Shown here: positions 49,401 to 61,400 of the stretch, one piece after another
Numbering within the stretch: the stretch's first letter is position 1
Layout: the number at the start of each line of letters is the position of its first letter
Assembly (NCBI RefSeq): GCF_000090795.2
Contig: NW_003546263.1
Coordinates: 433,574-497,573 of the forward strand
Reading direction: 5' to 3'
Length of the DNA: 64,000 bases
DNA from: Amphimedon queenslandica
Lineage: Eukaryota; Porifera; Demospongiae; Haplosclerida; Niphatidae
Translations under genes and position numbers: made by a program
The notes under the pieces: model-generated
Told to the model about the DNA's origin: nothing
Databases searched by the model: none
The model's input: the letters and a program-made list of their open reading frames with translations, nothing else

Positions 49401-52400
49401 CATAAAGCAAATTGTTGAGATCAAAGTTTGTCTATTATATTATATTTTGGTTTTCATGATTTTGCACTATAGATACAGCATAGCTTGAAAAAGTATGTAG
49501 ATTCAATTAGTGATGTTTTATCATGGTCTCAGAATTTTATGAGGAATAAAGAGGTTATTAAAATTTAATAATTATTTTTTACTTTATTATGCTTTACAGA
49601 GTGAATGTAGCTTTGTTAGTCTACGAGATATTGATAGAGCTGTGACTGTCTTTATTTTTTTTCATGAGTTACTAAATGGTAGTGTTCTTACAAAGGAGAT
49701 TAATTTGAAAGTGAAAAACCATGAGCCTATTGAAGTACTGTTTATTAACATTAGATATCATTTAAATATTTTATTGTTTAGAATAAAGTAACTAGAGCTC
49801 TTATTTTTACATTGGGTGTTTGTTATCATGCAAGGCTGGAGTCAAGAGAGGAATTTGAAGAAAATGTTTTACTTGTTTTTAAAAAGCCTATTCATGTAAA
49901 ACAAAGTAATGGAAAACAAAGTAATGGTTCAGTATTTCGTGATGAAATAAAATGGTATAATGAATTAAAAGTTTGAACAGTCATGTATTACCATTTATAG
50001 CTGCCAAGAGGTATTTTTGGACAATATGAAATTAGGAAGGAATATTGCCAGAAATAATGCTCTTCGAGAGAATGTTTTTATGATGGTAGTTTGCATTTCA
50101 TTACGAATTCCACTATTTCTTGTTGGTAAACCGGGAAGTTCAAAGTCATTGGCAAAGTCTGTTATTCTCAACTCATTGAAAGGGCAAAATTCAGAATCTG
50201 AATTCCTTAAAACTCTTAAAGAAGTAATTGTTTTCTTTTTAAATGGAAAATTGAAAATAATTTTTTTTCAGGTTCAACTTTTTTCTTATCAGTGCTCTCA
50301 GCTATCAACATCAGAAAGCATTTTGAAACTATTTTCTCAAGCGTCTAATGTTCAGTCCACATGGGACAAGTCTAAATATGTTGCAGTTGTTGTATTAGAT
50401 GAAGTTGGCTTGGCTGAAGACTCTCCTAGTTTACCATTAAAAGTATTACATCCACTTTTAGAGGATGGAACTGAAGGCAATAGTTACTCTGTAGATGAAG
50501 TAAATTAAATTTTAAGTGGTTGTAATGTACAAAGAAACTTAACTTTTAATATTCAATCTTACAAATATGCGGTTGTTGTATTATTTAGGTTATTGATCAA
50601 GAGGAGCGAGTAGGTTTTATTGGAATATCAAACTGGGCATTGGATCCAGCTAAAATGAATCGTGGCATTATGATCATTCGTGGCGACCCATCACAAGAAG
50701 AGCTGGAGCAAAGTGCCTTGTATGTCATTGCAAATGTATGGAATGATTTTTTAATGAACCTTAGACAAATATGTTCAGAGGAAGGCATGGATAAAACCAT
50801 TGTAGAATCACTGAAATTGTATTTCAAGTCATTTGCTGAAGCCTATCAGAATGTATTGAAGGAACAGAAGAAAATGAGAGAATTTTTTGGGTTGCGAGAC
50901 TTTTATAGGTATGTGTAATAATGTTCATAGATATAACTTTAATTATGCTAATTATTTGTGATAGCTTAGTCAAAATGTTGTTCTGGATGTGCAAGGCAGC
51001 AAAACAAGTACCAAATGAAAAGCAGATTCAACATGTCATTCTAAGAAATTTCAGTGGATTTCCCATTGATGCTGAAATAGATATTATTGAGCTCTTCAAT
51101 AAAAAACTCTGTCCTAGCCCACATCCTGATAAAAATGAGAGTCGAAAAAAATGCCGTGGCTTCCTTAAAGAGGAATTTAAAGAAACTATGTTTAATGTTG
51201 TGTCAGAAAATTTATTTCATGATTTCAAGAACATGCTTGAAAAAGAGCAGGAGGAACAAATTTTAACGTCACAAGATGTTATAGATCATCAAAAGATTGA
51301 ATTTAGTAATTGTTATCAGAAAGGTGACTTTAAATACCCTGAAATTAACGAAAAATTTGAAAAAATGGTTGACGAATATTGCAATAAGAGGTTTGATAAT
51401 GAAGTAAGTAACAGGGAATTTTATTAATTAATTAATTTGAATAGCTATGGCCATTTATTATTAATCCTGATAACTCAGCCAGTGGATTAGTTGTTTCAAG
51501 TTTGTTTAATAAAGAAAGAACAATACATGGGTAGAGCTCAATTTCAATATGCATTTTGTTGAAATTTTTTTTAGGGAAAGTCGCTATTTGCTCTTTTTAA
51601 CTGAAAATTATTCTGCTCTTCAAACTTTGCAACATTTTCTTAGGGATTCTTCTTTAAAACAGGATAAACCTCCATATGTACTTTTTGGTAGTAGCTTTCC
51701 AAAGGATAAAGATTTTACACAAGTAATTTTATAAAAAAAAATTGGGCCTATATAATATGTTCATTTCAGGTGTATAGAAATATTAACAACATTAAAGTTT
51801 GTATGGAAACTGGAAGAACTGTTGTTTTGTTAAATTTAGATCATTTATACGAAAGTTTGTATGATGCATTAAATCAAGTAAGATTCTTATTCAGGTTGTA
51901 TGTGTGTGAATGATTCCACTTAGTATTATGTATACTTTGGAAACATGAGATTCGTTGATTTAGGCCTCCAGAATCATCGTGTGAAGTGCCATGTTCATGA
52001 TAATTTCAAGTATGCAACATACATTTGTCCTATATTCTAGTGTGCTAGTATTGATCTATAATGGTTGAATGAGCATCTTACTTTGTGTCAATAATTCTTT
52101 AAATAGAACTAATCACAGCACAAATTTTTAAAGAGCCTGTGCTCATTGAAAATTAAATTGCTACTTAAAACTTTTCATTACTTCATGTTTGTATCATTAG
52201 TTGGCTAATCATTCATGTGTAGCACAGTAGAATATCAGTGTATAACAAAGAAATATTCCAACCTTTTGTGTTTTTGATCATTTAAGAGTGAGAATGAGAC
52301 TTAAAAGTATTGTACAGCACTAGAATTTTGTGAATATAAAATTTTGGGAAACTTTTCTTGCTAAGCATATTTCAAGAAATTACAAGTTAAGACATAGGGA

Positions 52401-55400
52401 ACTTAATTTCACAAATTAAGTTATAAGCTTTACAGGAGGTCAAAGCCAACCTGATAAAAATTATGGAATACAGGCAACAATTGATAACACCAGACCAGAC
52501 AAAAAGAGAGAGAAAATAGATAATAGATAAACAAAAAACACACGAGAAATGTTAAGTAAAAGACAATGGAGCATTGACATAAAATTCACAAAATTAGCAA
52601 ATTTTTTTATACATGGCATATTGATTCATTATGCTTTTTTTCAAGAAGTTTACAGTTTTGAGCCTTATTGTAATAGTTTTGCACACAATAGTGTCAAGAA
52701 ACACACAGATCTACCTTACTTTTAATACAAATCCATATTTTATTACTATTTATGATAAAACTTGCAAATTTTTATAATTTCAATAGGTTGATATTAATTG
52801 CAGAAAAGGAAAAAGTTTATCAAGAATTTCCAACTGCATTAATTAATAGGCTTGAAAAACACTTTGTTGTTACATCTACCATTCTTACAGAAGAACAGTT
52901 AAGTATAGAGCAGAAACTAAATGAATGGATACAGAAGTTTTGCACAGAAGGATTTAATAGAAAGTATTTATACTATACAGTGTAAAAATGTAATATTATT
53001 AATATGTACTGGTAACAATTATAGATTTGAACCCTCTGATTCGTTTATTGGCTTTCAAACTGACACACCAGCAGCTGTAGTGTTTAAAGCATCAAGAATG
53101 ATGGAAAAAAATGATTTTGAAAAGGTACAATAGAATGACTTAATTATTTATTAATTTTGAGACTTATTAATTTGTAAAGCAATTAGATAAATGCAAATTT
53201 TTGCTGTTGGAAATTGCAACTCCTGATGCTCTTGTTCGCCTCAAACAAAGTGAAAATATTGATGAAAATGAATTTCAAAAAATAGCATCAATATACATTC
53301 ATGAGCAACACCATCAGTCATTACAAGAATTCTTGTTATATCACATAAATAAATCATCAGATAGGCAAGGTTGCAGGATGCAGGTCAGTCTAATTTTATT
53401 GAAGTAAAATATAGTAAATAATTTTAGTAAGATTAACAAACATTTAATTTTGAGTGCATCATCCATTTGCAAATGTTTAATCCTTCAAAATGCATTCTCA
53501 TAATTTAGTTTAGAATTGAGATCTAACGTTTTTAGGTAACTACCTGTAATGATTTGTTGTCAGAAGAGGAAGTTGGGGATATTCACAAAACTTTAAAGTT
53601 AGAAGGTTCTGTTGATGTCTGTATTTTACAAGAGTTTGACACAGAATTCGAATTTTCAAGGAAAATCAGGTAGATAGAGTGAGATACTGATGTTTGTACA
53701 ACATCAGTATTCAAATTTTTATGTGTTCCAATGCAACTGTAGCAACTTTATTGAGTCCAATCAGCCTATATTTCCAAACCACTCTTGCTTTGACTTTGTG
53801 ATTGATTTTTAGTACAAATTTTGAAGCCTGAAATATATGCATGTTTACATATAGAATGCCATTCCTATTTTCTTTTAGCAATATAATTATTAGTCATCAA
53901 GTTCAACTTATAATATTTCCTGCCTCTTAGCTCCATCCGTGATGCACTTTTCAGTTAAGAAGAAAATTTATGCTAAAATTGATAATTTGCTAGTGAAAAT
54001 GTGCAGTTGTTCAAATTTAAATTTTATTAAGAATTAGAAGAAGTGTATTTTCACTTGCTAATTGCCGATTGTAGTGCAGTGAAGACCAAGACTAACTCTT
54101 TGGGCTGATTTACAGGGCAATATGTTACAACCAAAAGTGCCTGTAAAAAATATGTTGTAACATAAGAGTTGAAAAAGTTTCAATTCTTGTGTTACACCAT
54201 ACATTTACACACACTTCCAGTTTTTACACATTGCTGTAAATTGGCCTTTCTTTTCAACTGAATAGAGCATTACAAAGATAAACTATTACTTAAATTCTGA
54301 AATAAAAATTTTTTAATGAATAGATCTAGTACTGTAAAATTATCACAAGAAATACAGTAGCTTGATTATAATTTAATGTAATGATAAACTTTCTTGATTA
54401 AATAACTGATCAGCAACCAGAATATGCAACTAAAATTAAGATGGAGAATGCACTACTTTCACATAAGCTTAAATAGCAGAACCATACAATTAGTGAGTAC
54501 ATACATTGCATGCAGGCCATGTGAGTTTAGAATCCTCGTGTCAATCTTTTAATCATTTTTATTTAACAAAGGAATAATAGTTGCTACAGCTGTAGAGGAG
54601 TGTCTAATACAAAATAATGTAATAATCATTGGCTTTCAATCACTAGAAAAATGTTCAAATATTGATGTGCTTTACTGTTTTATTTAGGGAATCATTTCAA
54701 AATAATACATCTCTTTTAATAATTCAATGTGATTCTGGCCACTTAAATAGTGATCTCCTTGCATGTGCTAAATACAGAGTGGATGATATATTTACTGACA
54801 TGAATACTGGTGCATTTAATTCTAGTTTTGAAGCTGAGCGGCAAACATCTTGTCATATTCTTTTTACAGTTCTGATACCAAGAGAAAATAGTAAATCATC
54901 ATTTGTCAGTTTTCTTGGAGGTGATTGGATCTGTTCTCATATTGATGACTTCAGTCCTGAATGGAACTATTGTCCTGTTTCATTAGCTCTTAGTGACACT
55001 TCTCTCAGCTTGCTTTTTCATAATCCTAATAAAGATTCCCTTCATTGTGGCACCATTGACCATTGCAGGTTTCTATACAAAAACATAACAGAAGCTATTT
55101 CATTTCTGTTTCCTAATTCAAAATTTGAAGGAAGAAGTCATGATCTTAACAATATTCTGTACAGGTTGCTGATGATCAGTCCCTCTGTTAGCTGCAATGA
55201 TGATTTATCTGAGGTAGAAAGCTCTGCATCAGCATTTTACAATGAAACTGTGAAGTGTATTTTTGAGCAATTGAAACGAAATGAAGTTGTGCACAAAAAT
55301 TGGGTTACTGAAGTTGCTTTGCAACCAGCAGAGTTACAGAAAGGAGGAGCCTTTGCGAAGGTTCTTCTACGGAGTCTTGATAAAATTGTTAATGAAATCC

Positions 55401-58400
55401 TGGCACAAATTATTTCTTTTACTGACAGGAATTACAATTTGAAACTAATTGACCCTAGCAATAGTTCTGTTCCACTTTGTGTCAGGAATTTTTGGATTTT
55501 GGCTTTTTCTGAACTTGTTAAAAATCATTTAGCATCTTCCCCTTACAAATTCGGAAATGAGGTATATGACTATCATAGCAAGTTTCCCTTTTCAAAAGAG
55601 ATACAGTGTGGAATTGATGCCATTTTAAACTTTCAAGGCCAGAGTTCGGGTAAGTAGAGCTACTTGCTGTTTATATGAATACCTATAATCCATTTTTTTG
55701 TCTTCAGATTTGTCAAGTAGTATTCCAGATCACCTGTTGTTGACATATGACTTGCTCAGTAAAATTGATATTACCAGTTTTGATGAAATGAAAGAACGAT
55801 ATATTTATGACCTTATTCAGATTAAATGGTGTCATACCTACAGGAATGATAAAATAAATAAAAGGATATTAGATGTAAAGCTATATACTACTTTGTACAA
55901 AGTTATGAATGTACTATTTTTTGCAGATTATTTCTAATACCATTATGGAATCTTTAGCACTACATAATTGGTCTGGTTCAGCAAAATTTTTTGACGTATT
56001 GAAAAATGTTCACCAAGTTCTTGACCAAAAAAAGAAGGAGATCAGTAATTTTAAAGAAATGGTATTTTTCTTTCCCAGAACATTAGATAAACTGTTATTA
56101 AAGAAAAAATTAGTGAGTATATTATTATTTTTATTATAACTTGATGTCATTTTTTGCAGCCTTTGAATGTCTTGGCAGCTATTGCTGCCTTGGAAGTACT
56201 TCATGACGACCATCAATTTTTGCGTGGATCACCGGCAGCTGCTGTCAGCAAATTGCACCAATTTTATCAAGTGTCAAGTTTAATTGATACAGCTTTATAT
56301 TCTTATGAACTAGTGGAGTCAGAAAGTGAGGGAAGTAATGATAATAGAGACTTGATTGTTACTTCAAGGTACATTCATATTAATGCTTTGCCATTAAAGC
56401 CTTTAATTGTATAGGTTAAAGTGGCATGGTCTTCAAGTGTTACACTTGTTTATGGAACATGTTGTAAAGGATCACATTCAATACTTTGATAAATTATTAC
56501 AGTTCACCAACAGAATTAGAACGGTTTGTAATTTAATGTAAATATTGAAGTCATACTATAAATCCTAGTCATTTGTTTCTAAACCTTGTGATTTTACCAA
56601 AAAAGATACGATTAGAACTCTTGAACAATACTTGTCACTAATGTACAAGCAATTTACTTCTACTCATAGGTAAGACATTCATATTTTGGATGAACTGTTC
56701 TTTTGTTTTTATATTTTAGTCAAGAAGCTGATAATTTTTCTCAAAATTGCATTAATTTTTATGTCGCTGTCATATCAGATATTTGTATGAAGTATGGCCC
56801 ACCTGAGGATGAGTTGATTGATAAACTGATTGAAACTGTGTTTTCAGTTTCATCTGAAGATGAAACCATTGCTCAGACACGTGAACTAACACCTTTTTTA
56901 AAGCAAGAGAAATTTAATGACAGTGTACCAGTAGTTCGCTCATTTATTTTACAAATTTTGCTAGACCACAAGTGAGTATTTTAAATAATGCAACTACTCA
57001 TAGCTTTGTCTTTAAATATCTAGCTATAATAATGTAAGAAAACATATTGAGAAATATATGGCAAAAGCCCAAAATCTTGGAACAGAAAGTGATGGTTTCT
57101 TAAATTCACTGAAACTTACATATTGTCAACTTCATGAGGTTAGTTACAATACTGCAAAATTATTGCTATTCTTTAAACAGAATTCCTTGTATGGTTCTAT
57201 CATATCAATGAAAATTATTCAAGACATGTTAACTAAAAATGAAAGCACTTTGATTGGAGTAGATGAGACATCATTTAGTCTACTAAATATTGAAACAATT
57301 GCTTGTACTAGATTTTTGCTGACACATATATGTGAGTTTTTGGTCACCAAGTTAGAAGAAGTAATAGAAAATCAAGAACTTTGCTCATCTGTTGAAAGAA
57401 TGTGTAAACGAAGTGACATCAATAGTGAAACTGCTGGACCCAAAATATTCCTCTTGAAAGTATTGTACAGAAGATGTGGAGAAATGGGTGTTCAAAGGCT
57501 TTTATGTAAACCTTCTTTTAGCTGGATTTTGCCTGAAAGAATTTTTGGTCATGATAAAGTAAGGGTATTGCTACTCCTTCTCTGTTTTTATGCTATAATT
57601 TTAGTCAGTTCATTTAATGGACTACTTTTCATTATATGGCTCAAAGTATTGCAGCGTAAGGCATTTATTGATTGATATAATGTCTAATAAAGGAGACCTC
57701 AAGCAATCACTTGATTCTTTAAAAGTAAAATGTTCAAGTATATAAACAGCAGTATCGTTGTAATTATCATAATAGGTTGAAATATCAACAAATCCTTTTT
57801 TGTTTGCATTAGCCATATTTATGGAAGTGACTTTGACATTTTCCAAGACAAATGGAGCAGCAATTTCAATAAATGTAAGTAGAATCAATTATTATATTTG
57901 TTAGCCCGCTAATGATAATACATTTACATAGATCATGCAAGAATTAAGGAAATTTGCAAGGAACCAACCATGTCTCCATAATGTATTTATGACAGTATTT
58001 TGACATTATTTTTTAATTTAATTTTATAGTTACAAGAACTAACAATTGCTCTCATTGACAATCAATTTTGTGCTCAAGGAGCAGTTGAACAATTGTTTGT
58101 TCAACCTGAACGAAGCACTGAAGATTTAAATTTTACTGCAGTTGTAGTACACATAGCAACAGGAATTATTTCAAAGAAAAATTGTAACTTACTATCTTTC
58201 TTTTATGATATTATAGCTGACCCTGAGAAGTTAAAAGTGATTGAAATAGTCATCATTGTGATATTTTAGTACTTTTAAAATTTATTTTAGAGCATTTATG
58301 TTCCTGCTATGCCTGAAGACTTTGTTGGGCAGGCAAGACGAATATTTCGTGGCCAGTTTTATGGTATGCATTTTACTGGTAGTAACAATAGTAATTTTTA

Positions 58401-61400
58401 TATTTAGTTTGTCCAAATGGTCATTCTTACATGGTTACTGAGGTATATAGATCTATTATCCATATTTTCATTAAATTGTTTGTAATTGTTCATTTAGTGT
58501 GGCTCACCTGTAGTAGAAGCATTTTGTTCAGGATGTGAGAAGATGGGAATTAAAACTACTATTGGAGGCTTAAACCATAAATTAAGGGAAGATAACAAAA
58601 TAAGGTTATTTGATAAAATTACCATGAATATGTATAGCTAACTCCTTTTGATATGCATTCTTGCATGCTAATAATGTATACAGAATGTGTTGTTTAAACT
58701 ACTCTTTGATTTTATTTTTGCTACTGGGGTTTGACTCCCATGTCATTCCTAAGATTGTTTTTACCTGCATGAAATTTATATCTGTATATTATTTGTATAC
58801 AATTCTTACATTTCTTTTATAAACTTGTATTGAAAAAAATAACAATTAAGATGCCTTTATATAGACCTTAGTGACACAAAATAAGCACCAACAACGCATG
58901 CAAGATACTGAAAGCAATCCTAAAAAATATTTTTACACTAATATTTTTGCAGAGGTGAACCTATTCAAACAGGATATCTTCTTGGAACTCCTATATCATC
59001 ACCAGCAATTCCTGAGAGATCACTGAGTCCAACTGCTTGTACTATACTTAAAATATTGCTACATTCTACTTTACTTTGGACTTGTTGCTCAAAAAGTCAC
59101 TTGATAAAATCTATTCACCAAATCATGACACATGATGATGTTCCTCCTGACAGTTTACCAAAATTTTTTTGGCAACATCTTTTAATGAATTTTGAAAGCC
59201 TGTGTGAAGCATTATCCATTGGTCTTGATGATGCCATTCTTCTCATTCATATAATAATGGTTAAAATCACTATGGATACAAGAGGTAAAAGTATTAGTTT
59301 ATAGATAGTTTTAGCTACCAATTTTTTAGAATTTTCTGTCAATAAATTATTGACATCAGAAAATAGGCAAAAATGGGAAAAAGATTTCAATAGTGCTTAC
59401 ATACAACCTGTTCTAAAAGTAGCTTAATACCTTACATCTCTTCATTGAAATGTTTGTAGGAAATGCACAAGAATATTACAGATTCAAGAGAAGTGATAAT
59501 GAAAGATGATCATTCAAGTATGTCAGTATACATGCCGTTATCATTTTTGATTGTTTTTTTGTAATTATTATGTATAGATCATCCAAAGTTATTAGATTTT
59601 GTTTATGAAAGAAATATACATAATCCAAGCATGATTCATCACTTGTGGAAATATAGACCTGCAGTTACATTGGAGTATCTTAGTCAGCAAATTGAAGCTA
59701 GAGAACTTACTGATACTTACCCAGCCTTGTCGTTTTTTCTACGAGAGGTTATAAGTTAAATTGCCAAATCATTTTAAAGATTTTATTTAGGAAGTATGCC
59801 TTAGAGCTACTAAATTCTTGCCAGCAATTGCTAAATTACAGGGGTCCTTATATAGCATTCATCACTACCGATCAAGTCGAGAAGAGTTATTGAAACTTAC
59901 TATTAGAGACTTTTTAAATGGCGCACAAGGTATAGGTGATCAACATACCTGTAATTTTGTTTTAAACTTCTGCTTTTAGCTGAAGAAAAAGAGACATTAG
60001 CGGAACTAATACATGAGTTAAGGCAAGCATGGAATCTAGTCCGAGGACGACTTCAATCACAAAGTCAGTTATTTTTGGTTACATTTTTAATGCTACCAAT
60101 AACATTAGAACTACTTTCTGATGAATGTATTAACACTACTTTTGTTGATGACACTACCTTGATTCATCTACTGCCTCGTAGTGATTGCTGTACAACAGCT
60201 CTTGTTAACTTTTTAGTAACAATACATAACCAGTTTGTCAATATTTGTTTAAAATTTACTCGTGAAATGCACTCCTTTGCAAAAACCTGGTAAGTTAACA
60301 GAAGCATTAAATTAATATTTATTTTAATGTAGGAGATCTTATCGAGGTGACCGAAGAGTTGATTTAAAAAATCTCCACAAATCACAGCTTTTGAATTATG
60401 ACGACAAATTAAAAGCTATCATATTACGAAATTGTCACTATTCCTTGACTGTTGGGAATAGTCAAACAGATGTTGAGTATAATTTTGCAGCTCTTGAAAA
60501 ACAGCTTTTAAACGAATTTGTATATGGAAAGCCTCTGATAAAAAATGACATTTGCTTTGCAGAATATAGAAAAGATGTTTATACTGGAGAAAAATTTGAT
60601 AAAATAGAAAAGAAAGTTAAACCAACAGTAAGCACTTCAGATTTATATGGTCATGTTGTACTTGTGTTTTATTAGATTCCATTGCAAGATGATGCCAAAA
60701 ATGAGCTGGCTTCTAAGCTAAACTCTATTCGTCATTTAAGGGAGGCTTTGGACCACTTAGAAATAGTGATGGGATTTTTAGCTGCAGGAGGTGAAGAAAA
60801 TGGTAATATGCTAATAGCTAAGTATGCTGAGCTGCTAAACATTAAGAGCTTTAATACTACAGTGAGCAAATTTATAATTTCAATTTACTATAAAGCTTAA
60901 TTGTATTTTAAGATTGGAGGCCACTGTTTGGGACAGATTCAATCTTTGTGGAAAGTGGTCTCACTCAATCTAGCAATTGAGCTCACTATTACTAATGAGG
61001 TATCTACAAAAATATGTAATAATTGCTATAATTCTTGTCTAGGCACCTTTTAGTGTGTTGTCTTGTTTTTGTAAACCAATTGAGACTGAAGAATTAAAAG
61101 CTCTTGATGAGAAGTTGCAGCAAGTTAATTTGGATGTTGTTTTGAGTGCACTAAATGAGTTTATTGAAGTTCATGTGAGAAATGCTCAGGAAAATGAATC
61201 TAATTGGAAGTGAGTTTTGCTAGAATGGCACAAAATGTAAGTCATTTGTTATTTAGGATTGGTGAATGTATAGAAGGATATTTTGGAGTATTTCCTGAAA
61301 ATTTAAAACAAGAGTTTGAAGTGATTGAAACAATTTCAATGGAGCATATCATTGCTGTGTGGAAAAAACTTGTGACTTACCAAAGACATCACAAAAATAG

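Noticed and set aside
53187-53383. Acceptor AATTAG at 53186 for exon 49
   Set aside because: It puts the conserved EIATPDALVRL block out of frame; the AAAG acceptor at 53179 keeps phase 0 from exon 48 (QLDKCKF).
54688-55649. Several Cys/His residues (YCPVSLALS, LHCGTIDHC, SVSCNDD) that might be a displaced RING
   Set aside because: Spacing does not fit C3HC4 or related RING patterns, and the exon aligns in order with the non-RING part of the E3 shell.
57622-57888. Minus-strand 88-codon open frame
   Set aside because: Antisense shadow of exons 60-61 of the RNF213-like gene, which are supported by phase and family motifs.
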